This document shows, piece by piece, positions 7,585 through 17,716 of a DNA stretch of 26,578 bases. Under the pieces are notes generated by a model. That model made no database searches. It worked only from the letters and a program-made list of their open reading frames with translations, and was not told where the DNA came from. Numbering within the stretch: position 1 is the stretch's first letter; every line of letters begins with the position of its first letter. The stretch is from Chara braunii (taxonomy: Eukaryota > Streptophyta > Charophyceae > Charales > Characeae), in assembly GCA_003427395.1 (NCBI GenBank), contig BFEA01000345.1, positions 901,438 through 928,015 on the forward strand, written 5' to 3'. The translations under genes were made by a program, and so were the position numbers.

Positions 7585-8941
7585 GGTCGCGCAACCGCAG
7601 TTTGATTGGGATAGTAAGGTATTGATTCACAAGTTGCCCAACGGTAGATCTGTTAGATTGCAAAAGTTCAAAGTTAGCAGTCTAATAGAAAATTACGGGT
7701 GCATGTGTGCATCATCCTTCGATAACTATTATAAGCAGAATCGCGAGGAGGGCATGTATCTAGTATTTGTCTCTGAGAAAGGGGAGGCCGTTAAATCACC
7801 CCCAGAGATAGAAAAAGTCGTCGCTCAATATTCAGACCTTTTTGAGGAGCCCACAGGCGTGGTAGAAAGGGAGGTTGTCCATGCGATAGAGGTTGTCCCA
7901 GGTAGTAAGGTGCCTAGACGACGAATCTATAGGATGTCTCCTGCGAAGTTAGATGAGCTTCGCCGCCAGCTCAAGGAGCTCACAGAGAAGGGATGGATAC
8001 GGCCTAGTACCTCCCCTTACGGTGCGCCAGTCTTATTTGTCCCAAAGAAGGGAGGTCCATTAAGGATGTGCATTGACTATAGGGTCGTCAATGCCATCAC
8101 CGTTAAGAACGCGGAGCCCCTACCCTGCATTGACGACCTCTTGGATAGAGTGTAGGGATGTCAGTACTTCACAAACATAGATCTGGAGTTCGGATACCAT
8201 CAAATTGTCGTTAGACCTGAGGATCAGCACAAAACCGCATTTCAGACCAGTTACGACCTGTACGAGTTTGTGGTGATGCCTTTTGGCCTATGCAATGCGC
8301 CTGGTAAGTTCCAGCACGCGATGAACAGGATTTTTCATGACTACCTGGACAAGTTTATCGTCGTGTACCTCGACGATATTCTCATCTTTAGGACTGTAGA
8401 GGAGCACGCTGAGCACTTGAAAACAGTGCTAGGTCTCCTTAGACAGCACCAGTACAAAGTGAACTTGGATAAATGCGAGTTTGGTCGCTCCAAGATCCTG
8501 TACTTGGGTCATGAAATTTCAGCAGATAGATTGGGGTCGGAAGATGCGAAGGTGGCTAGCATACGTGACTGGCCCAGACCTCAAACTGTTACTGAGGTCA
8601 GATCGTTTTTGGGGATGACGGGCTACTATCGTCCGTTTGTGAAAAACTATAGTACTATAGCTTCCCCATTGACAGATCTAACTCGACTTGACACCCCTTG
8701 GGAGTGGACTGAAGAGTGTGAAGCAAGCTTCAAGAAATTGAAGTATGTTGTGACACACTACGAAGTTCTTAAACTTCTTGATCCTGATAAGCCGTTTTTC
8801 GTGACCACAGACGCCAGCCAATATGGCATAGGCGAGGTGCTTGCTCGAAAGGAGGGGCCCAAGTTGAGACCTATCGAGTACATGAGCAAAAAGATGCCAT
8901 CTCAGAAACTAGCTAAGTCCACGTATGAGCGTGAGCTCTAG
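7547..8941 (+). pseudogene. pol: Element A reverse transcriptase and partial RNase H
   Basis: Reverse transcriptase copies element RNA into DNA. Recognisable blocks in order are the N-terminal [18 protein letters not shown] motif, RMCIDYR, the first catalytic Asp in NIDLEFGYHQ, MPFGLCNAPGKFQ and the YLDD box (about 8366-8377), then the connection domain (VRSFLGMTGYYRPFVKNYS). The RNase H start (TTDASQYGIG) is present. A TAG at 8153-8155 interrupts the frame where element C has CAG. RNase H stops at KSTYEREL: compared with C, about 90 codons carrying the rest of RNase H and the linker are deleted at about 8940. Confidence 0.85.
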
Positions 8942-8944
8942 CCA

Positions 8945-9820
8945 TTTGACTCGATCATTGGTGGATGCCTATCAGCAAGATCCAGTTATGTCCGAGATCA
9001 TTAGTAGATTCAAGGCAAAGGATAAAAAGACTTTGGACGAATTTACGATGGTAGACGGCTTGCTGTTTCTTGAGAAGGCAGGGAATAAAAGGTTGTGTGT
9101 TCCCAGTAGTGAGTCGTTGCGTAGTTTATTTTTAGGAGAATGTCACGATGCAACTGGTCATTTTGGATACAAAAAGGCATCAGCGAACTTAGTACAAAGA
9201 TTCTGGTGGCCTTCTATGATGATGGATGCAAAACGCTATGTTGAAACTTGCCAAGTTTGCCAAAGAGACAAACCAAGGACTCAGGCTCCGCTTGGGCTGA
9301 TCAAGCCCTTGCCGATTCCTGAAGGACCAGGTCAGAGTGTGTCTATGGATTTCATGGACACCCTTGTAACCAGCAAGTCTGGAAAGAGGCATATCTTTGT
9401 TATAGTGGACCGTTTTACTAAGTACGCAAGACTGATTGCCATGCCAGAAACAGCTAAAACTGACTACGTCATCAAACTGTTTATGGATAATTGGGTACGG
9501 GATTTTGGTTTGCCTACATCCATCGTTAGCAATCGGGATGTGAGATTCACAAGTGAACTGTGGCAGTCAACTGCAGAACAGATGAACCGGGTAGTACAGC
9601 ACTTGCTTCGGCACTACATTAAGCCAAGTAAGGATGACTGGGATGAGAAGTTACCTCTCGTCGCCAGCTTGTACAACAATGCTGTGCACAGTACACCGGT
9701 ATGACTCCCAACCAGTTACATCTTGGTTGTAAGCCCAGAACTGCATTGGACTTTCTGCTACCAGAAAGACAATCTACTACAACACCTGGCAGCATAGATT
9801 TTGCTGTCAAATATGAATAG
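8945..9820 (+). pseudogene. pol: Element A integrase, catalytic Glu deleted
   Basis: Integrase inserts the DNA copy into the genome. The HHCC zinc module is intact (CHDATGHFGY ... CQVCQRDK). The core keeps Asp in SMDFMD and Asp in SNRDVRF. The segment carrying the third catalytic residue (HPEANGQAE in element C) is missing: AEQ joins straight to MNRVVQ near 9580. The lost piece is about 20 codons, flanked by an AEQ-coding microhomology. A frame break follows at about 9702, where the protein would continue into NQLHLG, and a TAG lies near 9818 before MLQQAVEH. Confidence 0.85.
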
Positions 9821-10381
9821 ATGCTACAGCAAGCCGTTGAACATATTAGGAAGTCTCAAGATGCTATGGTTGCATCTGAGAATAAGCATAGACGACCCTC
9901 TAACTTTCAGGTAGGTGAACGAGTCTGGGTAAAGTCATCTGAATTAGGTCAGGAGTTGGGGATATCCAGAAAACTGATGCCACAATGGGAGATCTTGGAC
10001 GTTGTAGGGGATCAACCGGATGGGCCTTCATACGTGATCCGTATTCCTGCACACCTACGCACCTACCCAGTGTTTCATGCCTCCAAGCTGGCACCTTTCG
10101 CCGCCGCTGAGCAGTTTCCTTCCAGAAGATCAAAGCTGCCCCCAACCATGGATGGCGAAGTGGACATTGACCAGATCATCGAGCATCGAGTGATGCCCGC
10201 TCCTCGACCATCAGGCAGAGGGCGACCTCCTAAACCGAGAATGCAGTATCATGTGAGCTTCGGACATCATCTGGATCCTAAAGAAGACCGGTGGTTCACA
10301 CGAGAAGAACTCATGAGAGCAGCACCTCAAGTAATCGCAGGCTATGAAAGAGCACCCAAGGGGAAAATGCCTGTAGAATAA
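9821..10381 (+). pseudogene. pol: Element A integrase C-terminus and chromodomain-like tail
   Basis: Open for 186 codons to TAA (10379-10381). It starts with the end of the integrase core (HIRKSQDAMVASENKHRR). The GPY/F-type module follows (VGERVWVK ... YVIRIPAHLRTYPVFHASKLAPF), in which element A has lost the FGPW residues present in C. The end resembles a chromodomain: VDIDQIIEHR, then QYHVSFGHHLDPKEDRWFTREELMRAAPQVIAGYE, matching the chromodomain pattern including one aromatic W. Such domains steer integration toward marked chromatin. It is a fragment of a broken pol, not a stand-alone gene. Confidence 0.8.
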
Positions 10382-10407
10382 GAGACTTCTCAGAGGACTC
10401 ATGAAGT

Positions 10408-10421
10408 AAAGGAGGAGGGAA
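10408..10421 (+). promoter_or_regulatory. Polypurine tract of element A
   Basis: AAAGGAGGAGGGAA directly abuts the TG of the 3' LTR and lies 26 nt after the pol stop. It is the expected primer for plus-strand synthesis. Confidence 0.85.
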
Positions 10422-11457
10422 TGCGAGGATCAGGGTCCTCGGTAGGCCTATGGGGCCCTGTTTGCAGCCTTACCCGCCCTAAGTGAAGGCGGAGGTGCCC
10501 GCCCTAAGTGAAGGCGGGCTTGGCTTTTTGCAAGAGGCCCTCGACTGTCAATTTCATATTCGGGGTCCAGGCAGTTGCGACGCCCCAGTTGGTTGAAGAA
10601 ACACAGGCCGAGCACCGAAGACATTTCCACGGCCTATCGGGCCTTTCCAAAGAATGCAGGCCCTGGGCGTGATTCGCAGCCTCATAAAGAGACAGTTGGG
10701 CGCCCAACCGAACGAGGCCCAGCAGCCCAGTAGCTGCTGCATCCAGGCAGCCTCCTGGGGCCTTCTGGAAGCTTCTGGGCCCAGGCCAGCCCAGCTAGGC
10801 TGCGAGAGCTGGCCAACTCTTTTCCATAAAGGGAAGAGCTCTGGTGAGGCAGCCTCATTCAGGCACTCGCATGCTGGCGGCAGCGCTGCTGGAGCTCATG
10901 CTCGTAGGCTGCCGCTAGCGCTGAGAGGCGAGGTGCAGCACGTGCAGTCGTGCAGAGGAGGAGGGCGCTGCTGAGGGCAGCGCCCTAGCCCAGCCACCAT
11001 AGCTGATGGGCTTGGACTACAGTGAAGCGCAGGGGTGGTCTTCGGGTCAAAGAGAGGACAGCTGTGGTGTAGTCAGGGGATAGGTGAAGAAGGATGATGA
11101 TGATGATGATGATGATGTGAAGGCACGTACCTTGTATTGGCGATGGTCTGCATGGGCGACATCTTCAAGTACTTCGGGCTGCCGCTGATGTCAACAGTTG
11201 CATTGTCTTTTTGTAGTCTGTAGTAGCTGTGTAGGAGTAGGTTGGGCGCTGAGTGCAAGTGTGAGTGTGAAGGAACTGGACTCTTGTGTTGGGAGGAGAG
11301 AGTATGCTCTCCATGAACATTGGTTTTTCAGTGCTACGAACCTCCATTGGTGTATTATTGGTGCAATGCTGCTCTCTGGACACAGTGTGACTATTTGGCT
11401 TTCAATGTGATGGTGTGATCTGGAATTGTCATCTCGTTGTTGCTTATTTTCCATGCA
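10422..11457 (+). repeat. 3' LTR of element A
   Basis: 1036 bp from TGCGAGGATC to CATGCA. It closely matches 2855-3877, with scattered substitutions and small length changes, including (GAT)8 at about 11093-11116. A 7-bp GCCCGCC/GGCGGGC hairpin is at 10497-10519. Open frames inside it are not credible genes. Confidence 0.92.
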
Positions 11458-11668
11458 TATAGCCCAAGTACTTGTAAAATAGAACCTAACCTCAAAACTT
11501 AAATGAGTCTTGAAAGGTCTGACCGTGAATCATAAGCCTCGCAAGACCTATCAAGACGAAAAGTACGGGGTCTAAGACGATCTTTACTGTTTCAACTTTG
11601 CCCACATGCGATCAATAAGAATATCTCTGATAAATTTGCCTTTCTTTATAGCTGGAAAAACAAGCATG

Positions 11669-12290
11669 CTATTCCAGTTTATAAAAACTCCATCGACCCT
11701 TTTCCATATCACGGTCGAGATGCCTGCAGTATCTCATCCTATGACCCCACATACCACAGTATATACACCTCCAAAGCTTATCATACCTTTTCTTCCCAAT
11801 CTTTCCTTGATTTGAACATTCACCCCGTTCTCGTGCCTCTAACCTTACACCAGAAGAAACTTTAACATTTTCTAACGACTTAATTTTGCTTATCCAATAG
11901 TGACTCGATATCCGTAACCCGATTTTTCCTCCCACAAATTTCTTATCTCCTGTGAATCACTTCCCTCGTACCTCCTTCAGTTTTAGAAAATTTACAAAGT
12001 TTCGTCAAATTGAGTTCCATTTGTTGATCACTATCCAGTTCCACTAATTTCCTCTTACCCTTACTACTACCATCATCACACGATCCTGAGAATTTGGCAA
12101 TCATCAACTTCTCAAATTCATCCCAAGTATCAGAAACTCGTCGGCAACAAAGTTTGAGACAAAAAAAAACTTAAGGTGCTCTTCCCAAAGCATTAGCCCT
12201 GCTAACATCTGGAATGCTAGCAGGAACTCGACAACCTTACTTCCTTCAAAAGGGGATACATGTGGGCAAATGCTCCCTTCGTCATCGTAT
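11669..12290 (-). pseudogene. Decayed Gag-like fragment of another retroelement
   Basis: On the minus strand, translated blocks look like a retroelement Gag when frames are changed. A stretch near 12190-12260 reads FEGSKVVEFLLAFQ and LWEEHLK; one near 12103-12132 reads DTWDEFEKLMIAKF. The 88-residue open stretch 11935-11669 carries a perfect CCHC knuckle, CIYCGMWGHRMRYC (residues 57-70). The blocks lie in different frames with stops between them, so the gene is dead. It differs from the Gag of A, B and C. A lies immediately downstream on this strand, so pol may have been displaced or lost. Family assignment is tentative. Confidence 0.45.
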
Positions 12291-12300
12291 CACCCTGCAA

Positions 12301-12850
12301 AAGACATAACTTATATTAATAATCAAATGATAAAAATTTCATAAAGATAAAGTTAGGTTTGCTTTCGACAATTTTTAAACCAAACTCACATAGATACTTT
12401 ACCACAATGCATTTATAATTCCCAAAAAAAAAAATAAAAAAAATCACCCGAGTGTCGTTCCACGAGGGACAACGGTAGTTTGTCGTTATCCCCGGCAACG
12501 ATGCCACCTGTCGAGCGCATTGGCCCCCGCGCGAGCGAGGGCCCTCCCGGCCACGTCACGTAGGAGGTACACAATTAAAACAAAACACGGAGACAACTTA
12601 GGGACAACATGAAATAGTTTTCGCGAGCCGCCGAGGTGGTGCGCGGTTGTGTCGTCCCTTCGCCGCTCTAGCCAGGTGCGCCAATTGTACATCCCGTGGA
12701 CCCTTACGACAGGACATGTTCCCACGGGGGGGGCTGTCACCACCCTTAGGGGCGTATCCCTACCGAGCTACCGACCCACGTGCGAAAGCTTTTACATGCA
12801 GTTGCAGAGGTGGGTCATTTGAGGGTGTTTGCTCACGCGCTGTAGTATAG
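12301..12850. other. Gene-free stretch
   Basis: AT-rich sequence (12301-12450) is followed by a GC-rich block (about 12500-12740). Open frames on both strands have no recognisable motifs. I see nothing supportable here. Confidence 0.5.
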
Positions 12851-12851
12851 G

Positions 12852-12895
12852 AATACTAGAATTAAGCGCCTGTAATACTAGAATTAAGCGCCTGT
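12852..12895. repeat. Perfect 22-bp tandem duplication
   Basis: Two exact adjacent copies of a 22-bp unit beginning AATACTAG and ending GCGCCTGT (12852-12873 and 12874-12895). It lies upstream of the broken hammerhead. Confidence 0.9.
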
Positions 12896-13027
12896 TGAAC
12901 CCGGATGCTGTTCGTCACTTAGGGCGTTGATCTCCTAAGGATGAAGCGTATGTCGGTCGACTAGGGCGGTTTCAGTCGAGTATAGAAACCAATAACAACT
13001 TGACCCTAGCCCCTTGCACACAATTTC

Positions 13028-13060
13028 CTCATACAAGTCGGTAAAACTCCGACGAAACAG
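13028..13060 (+). pseudogene. Broken hammerhead ribozyme copy
   Basis: Stem II GTCGG/CCGAC (13037-13041 with 13049-13053, 7-nt loop) and GAAAC (13054-13058) match the intact motif at 94-147. Flanking sequence also agrees (GAAACA then TTG and CAC). The CTGATGA core is replaced by CTCATACAA, and no stem I hairpin or cleavage site is evident upstream. It appears to be a dead homologue. Confidence 0.5.
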
Positions 13061-13490
13061 TTTGTCACAGCCCCTCATTTGTTGTCCTCTTCTCCCTCTC
13101 TGCCTACGGTTTACCGGGCAGTTCTATTTGACGATATATATGTATATGAGTTATTCAGACGAAATCACCAAAAATAATACACATGAAGTCAGTTTTTCAT
13201 ATCAAGCAGCTCAACAATTATGGCACAACTCTTGAATAGGTTTGGTCTGACGAAAAAGGGCCATGCTATCAGCTTTCCTACTCGTCATAATTTCAAGCTT
13301 TTAAGTTGAAGTTATATTTTTTCCAAGTTTTAAGTTTAGGACAACATTGTGCCTACAGAAGCTTGTCATGGTTAGCTTCTGTAAATAAATACCACTGCTA
13401 CCATGCAGATCAACAAGTGATCTGGTTCCTGGTCGAAGTTTGAACTCTCGGTTCGACCCCACCTCCGTTATCGTCTCCCTCTAGCTTCTG

Positions 13491-13703
13491 ACATGCGTTT
13501 TTACGCATGTGGTTACCCCTCAATGCACAAGCATGATAGTGCCATCATCGGGGTATTCCAGATACTATCCATCTGGCAGTCCTATCTACATAATGTGTTT
13601 TTGTTTTGTGTTTTGAGATTACCTCGTGAAACCATAAATAATATGGTTCCCTCAACGAGATCAATTTATGCGAGGAGTTTTTTGGAATCTGCGCAAGATT
13701 CCA
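13491..13703. repeat. Third cluster of perfect hairpins
   Basis: ACATGCGT/ACGCATGT around TTTT (13491-13510), CCAGAT/ATCTGG (13558-13576), AACCATA/TATGGTT (13630-13648) and TGGAATCT/AGATTCCA (13683-13703). The density and style resemble 334-786, which also lies downstream of a hammerhead. The stretch 13061-13780 otherwise has no supported gene. Confidence 0.75.
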
Positions 13704-13780
13704 GATTAGCGCACCGAACCACAGGTTCTACTTACCTCCTACCTGAGATGCTTTCCTTCGCCTCTCAAAAATCAGTTGGC

Positions 13781-14333
13781 AGGTGAGGCCAACATCAACA
13801 TGCACACCTTCCCCTCGTTCAGCAAGAAGGCCCTAGACCTAGAAGCAAAGATAGGGCATGGACAAACACCCATGACGGATGGAAGGAAGAAGTCACTGCC
13901 TCCCAACTGGAAGGCGAAGGGTCGCATTATGTTCGTCGACAACGATGATTCTACCATCGAGTTGGAAGATAACTTCCAAGCGGGAGTGGGTTTAGAGGCA
14001 GGCAGCTTAGAGGCTTCAGGGGGTGGAGTAGTCGCTGCCTCAGTATAGAAAGGTAAGGCGACCGGTAGACGCCATGGAGGCTTCCAGTCTAGGAGTCAAG
14101 TTGACCCCAACGCTCCTCAATGGGAGAAAGCGGGTCTAACAGAGGACGATCGGTACACCCGGCAGGCGTGTATTCGTTGTGGTCAATATGGCCACAACCA
14201 ATTCAAGTGCGGCAATAAGAAGGTGACCGAGAAGATCCTGCCTACGATGGGGTAGGTGTTGGGATCCGCCGCTCCCGGTAGGTAGCAATGTGGCCAGCAG
14301 TTCTGGCATTGCTCCGAGAAACGTGTCGGGCCA
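13781..14333 (+). pseudogene. gag: Element B Gag C-terminal fragment
   Basis: Covers the end of the capsid-like region, the basic linker and an intact CCHC knuckle CIRCGQYGHNQFKC (14169-14210). Stops occur at 14046-14048 and 14253-14255. At the place corresponding to the slippery heptamer of A and C it reads GAGAAAC (14316-14322), one base off GGGAAAC. The N-terminal coiled coil is absent because the copy is truncated. Confidence 0.75.
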
Positions 14334-14921
14334 GTGGGAATAGTAGTTGTTCTTGCTAGGGTCGAGGTGGTGGAAACACCCTCACCATCTGGAGAGATGG
14401 CCCAAGCTACTGACTCCGTTCTCGTTTCGCAAACACATTTAGACCCATCGAGCCTCTGTTCGATGAATGTGTTCGAGTCCTTAGAGGAGCTAGAGGAGGA
14501 GTGGTCTAAATCAGACCCGCTAGCTTCTTGGACGGCATTGGCTAAAGCCCCTAAGAGTGAGATGTTCGTCGGCGAGGTAGTCATCGGCGGGCGCAAGGCC
14601 GGGGCCTATTATGACACTTGCTCGACGCGGAACTTCATTAGTCGCGCGTGCATTGAGAGGCTGCGCTTACAAGGGCAAGTGCAATGCCTGATTCGACCTG
14701 TGGAGTCGACCTGTGCCAACAAACAGCGCATGGTAGTCAATGACTACCTCAAAGACATTGAGTGTCTTTTCCCATACGCGGGAGGGGAACTGAGACATCG
14801 CATCTTGTTCCTAGTCAACAATGATCTCCCAGTGGACATTTTGTTGGGTATGTACTATCTTTCGGTTGCACAACCCCAGTTTGAGTGGGACCGAAAAGTG
14901 GTCAAGCACACAACATATTAA
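14334..14921 (+). pseudogene. pol: Element B protease region
   Basis: Open stretch carrying GIVVVLARVEVVETPS and the protease. The active site reads YYDTCST: Asp and Thr are kept, but the Gly of D-T-G has become Cys. Family blocks EELEEEW, VIGGRKAGAY and FLVNNDLPVDILLGMYY are clear. The frame ends in an AT-rich insertion beginning at about 14912. Confidence 0.8.
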
Positions 14922-14985
14922 TATAGTATTCATTTAATCTATTTCAATTTTATAAAAATATTGTCTCAAACAGAAATAGAATTGG
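14912..14985. other. AT-rich insertion inside element B
   Basis: About 70 bp of AT-rich sequence separates VVKH from GRTARLRKFKASS. In A and C these motifs are joined by only a few codons. No clear target duplication or terminal repeats are seen, so it may be filler DNA or a tiny insertion. Confidence 0.5.
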
Positions 14986-16144
14986 GGGGACCGCTAGATT
15001 ACGTAAGTTTAAGGCCAGTAGTCTGATCGAGTCCTACGGATGCATGTGTGCGGCCGCATTCTATAATTATTATGAGCAAAATCCAGAGGAGGGTATGTAT
15101 CTGGTTTGTCTCTGTAGCAGGCGAGCCGGTGTAAATGCCGCCGGAGACAGAGGGAGTTTTCGCTAAATACCCTGATCTATTTGAAGAGCCGAAAGGGGTT
15201 GTTGAGAGGGAGGTCGTCCACGTGATAGAGATTATCCCAGGATCTAGCATTCCGAAGGGTAGGATCTATCGGATGTCTTGAGGCGAGCTTGATCATCTCC
15301 GCCGACAACTCAAGGGACTCGTAGAGAAGGGTTGGATTCGAACGAGTGTCTCCCCATATGGATCTCCTGTCTTATTTGTACCGAAGAAGGGGGGAACTTT
15401 GAGGATGTGCATTGACTATATGGGCCTCAATGCCATCACTGTAAAGAACCGAGAGCCCCTACCGAGCATCAATGACTTGTTAGATTGAGTGCAAGGGTGC
15501 AGGTACTTAAGTAAGATAGATTTGAAGTTCAGGTACCATCAGATTGCAATACGGCGTGAGGATCAACACAAAACTTCTTTTCAGACCCGGTACAGTGTGT
15601 ACGAGTTTGTGGTGATGCCTTTCGGCCTTTGCAATGCTCCTGGCACCTTTCAGCACGCAATGAACCGGATCTTTCATGACTATTTGGACAAGTTTGTCAT
15701 CGTGTACCTCAATGACATACTTATCTTCAGGAGGACTGTCGAGGAGCACGTTGGTCATTCGGACAAAATCCTTAGTCTCCTTCGACAACACAAGTTCAAG
15801 ATTAACAGCAAGAAGTGCGAGTTTGGCTGTACCCGTATCTTGTACTTGGGGTCATGAGATTTCCGCAGAGGGATTGAAGCCCGATGACGCGAAGGTGTGA
15901 CTGGCCGCGGCCTCAGTCTGTGACTGAGATGAGGTCCTTCTTGGGGATGACCGACTACTACCGCAACTTCGTCAAGAACTATAGTATGGTGGCCGCCCCA
16001 TTGACGGACCTAACCTGCCTTGACACCCCATGGGAGTGGACAGACATGTGTGAGGCTGCTTTCAGACACCTGAAGCATGCTCTAACACACTTTGAGGTCT
16101 TGAAACTTCTTGATCTTGACAAGCCGTTTACCCACGGATGCTAG
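14986..16144 (+). pseudogene. pol: Element B reverse transcriptase, heavily broken
   Basis: RT blocks are spread over several frames: SSLIESYGCMCAAAFYNYY near 15018; [15 protein letters not shown] near 15376; KIDLKFRYHQIAIR and MPFGLCNAPGTFQ (about 15513-15655); and VRSFLG-like EMRSFLGMTDYY near 15930. The catalytic box reads YLND, so an Asp required for polymerisation is lost. A TGA at 15486-15488 replaces an Arg codon. It cannot encode a working enzyme. Confidence 0.82.
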
Positions 16145-16649
16145 CCAATATGGCATAGGCGCCGTGCTCGCGCAGCAGGAGGGGCCAAAGTTGAGGCCAG
16201 TGGAGTACATGTCCAAAAAGATGCCCCCTCAGAAGTTGGCTAAGTCCACTTATGAGAAGAAGTTGTACGCGATCTATAAAGCGCTAACCCATTGGAGGCA
16301 CTACCTCCTTGGGAGGTTCTTCTACGTCAGGAGTGAGATCATCAGACCCTGAAGTGGATGAGAACCTAGCCAGTGCTCTCCGATGCGCTGAAACGTTGGA
16401 TCGAAGTCATTGAGCAGTATGACTTCGAGCCCCAGTACCTCAAAGGTGAGTACAAAAAAGTTTTTGATGCGCTGTCGCGTAGGCCAGATTTCTCCGGTGC
16501 GCTGATCACTAAGTTTGGACTTGCGGACGATGTTAATCGCTCTTTGGTGGAAGCCTATCGCGAGGACCCGTTTATGGTTGAGATCATACACAGACTCGAG
16601 ACGAAGGGCAAAACAACTTCTCCGGAGTTTGAGTTGGTTAACGGCCTAC
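16110..16649 (+). pseudogene. pol: Element B RNase H and linker, cut by element C
   Basis: TDASQYGIGAVLAQQEGPKLRP starts RNase H. The domain runs through STYEKKLYAIYKALTHWRHYLLGRFFYVR, a frame break near 16340, then DALKRWIEVIEQYDFEPQYLKGEY and the linker to FELVNGLL. This is the segment deleted from element A. The frame is severed at 16649 by element C's LTR; the next codons are at 26228. Confidence 0.82.
16646..16649. repeat. Target-site duplication of element C, left copy (CTAC)
   Basis: CTAC precedes the LTR end at 16650 and recurs at 26228-26231 after the other LTR. Removing C plus one CTAC restores element B's reading through a Leu-Leu-Phe-Leu run. Confidence 0.85.
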
Positions 16650-17679
16650 TGCAAGGAACATGAATGTGGACGAAGCACATAAATCCAAATTGCAAAATCA
16701 CACTGAAGTCAAGTAGTCAAAGCGAGAGCAGATAGCACAATGGAACCGAGTAACCATCCATTTGAGAACGATACAAAAGAATCGTGAGTCAATGTCCAAT
16801 CCCAATCGGGCAACACTAACAACATAACCCAATGTAGCTCTCTTTCTTGAATGGCGCCAGGCGCCCTATCTACTCTACAGCCTAACACTACAACTGCAGC
16901 ATGGTAGCAACCAGACAACTTGACGAGCAACGAGTGATGATGTCAACACCATGCCGACCTCTTGTCCACCAGGTACGTCTCTCTCTTCGCCCTTACTCTC
17001 CCTTGTTATCCCACACAGCGCCCTTCACTTCCAGAAGAACCACCTTCGCCCTCACCTCCCTTTGCGCCCTCAGGCAGCCCGGCTATGGCTGCCAACGCCC
17101 TGCGCCCTACCGCTTAGCGCCAGCCTGCCTTCACCTCAGCCTAGCGCAGCGCAGCACCTCGCAAATGCGCAGCATGCCGACATTGCTCGCAATGGCCAAG
17201 ATCCCTGCCCACTCGCCCTTTCTGCCTATGTGCCAGTGTTGTGTGTGGGCGGCCTCCCTTCAGCCTGCACATGGGCCCCAGTACCAGTACCCAGGCCCAA
17301 TGCGGTTGGGGCCCACGAAATACAGTTGCATCCCTTTCATCAAGGCCCGCGTCCGGATTCAGCTAGTGGACCGGTTTCCCATTGGCATTTTCGGCCTCTG
17401 TTTCCAGCATGCAATGTCGGCCTCACGTTTATGTGTCCAGGGCCTAACCAATTCTGGGGCCCTGGTCCTTCTGCATTTGCAGAGATCTAATACTCGGTGC
17501 ACTCCAACCAACTGGCGTGCGACAACTGTTTGGACCCCAATTCGTGAAATGTTGAACGAAAGGGGCTCTCGTTGATTTGTTGGGCCGCCTTCACTTAGGG
17601 GGGGCACGAGGCTTGCTGGGGGCCTTAGCCCAGAACATATGCATATCGGCAAGGCCCCGTCGAGGGCTCCTTCCTCACA
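16650..17679 (-). repeat. 3' LTR of element C
   Basis: 1030 bp. On the minus strand it runs TGTGAGGAA to TTCCTTGCA, whose ends are near inverted repeats. It matches 25192-26227 with scattered changes; the GCCCGCC/GGCGGGC hairpin is decayed here. Parts resemble element A's LTR (GGGGTCCA...CAGTTG...CCAGTTGGTTG). Open frames such as 16901-17575 are not credible genes. Confidence 0.92.
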
Positions 17680-17692
17680 TTCCATCCCCCTT
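17680..17692 (-). promoter_or_regulatory. Polypurine tract of element C
   Basis: AAGGGGGATGGAA on the minus strand, directly abutting the LTR and 24 nt after the pol stop (17719-17717). Confidence 0.8.
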
Positions 17693-17716
17693 AGCTTCGA
17701 AAGTCCGCTGAGATGC

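Larger units (their letters stand above)
2855..11457 (+). mobile_element. Element A: Ty3/gypsy chromodomain LTR retrotransposon, inactivated
   Basis: Complete structural element: 5' LTR, PBS, long leader, gag, pol, PPT and 3' LTR, flanked by TATA. The domain order gag-protease-RT-RNase H-integrase-chromodomain identifies Ty3/gypsy. Pol has at least one stop, several frameshifts, a deletion of about 90 codons in RNase H and the linker, and a deletion that removes the integrase catalytic Glu. Gag has two in-frame amber codons. It could move only if complemented. It belongs to the same family as B and C. Confidence 0.93.
13781..16649 (+). mobile_element. Element B, left part: 5'-truncated Ty3/gypsy copy split by element C
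   Basis: Homology to the family begins abruptly inside gag (HTFPSFSKKALDLEAK), with no LTR, PBS or gag start upstream. It runs through protease, RT and RNase H to VNGLL at 16649, where element C interrupts it. Reading resumes at 26228. Many stops and frameshifts show it is older than C. Confidence 0.88.

Noticed and set aside
13400-13475. B-box-like GGTTCGACCCC, possible tRNA gene
   Set aside because: The T-stem does not pair and no A box or acceptor stem is visible upstream.
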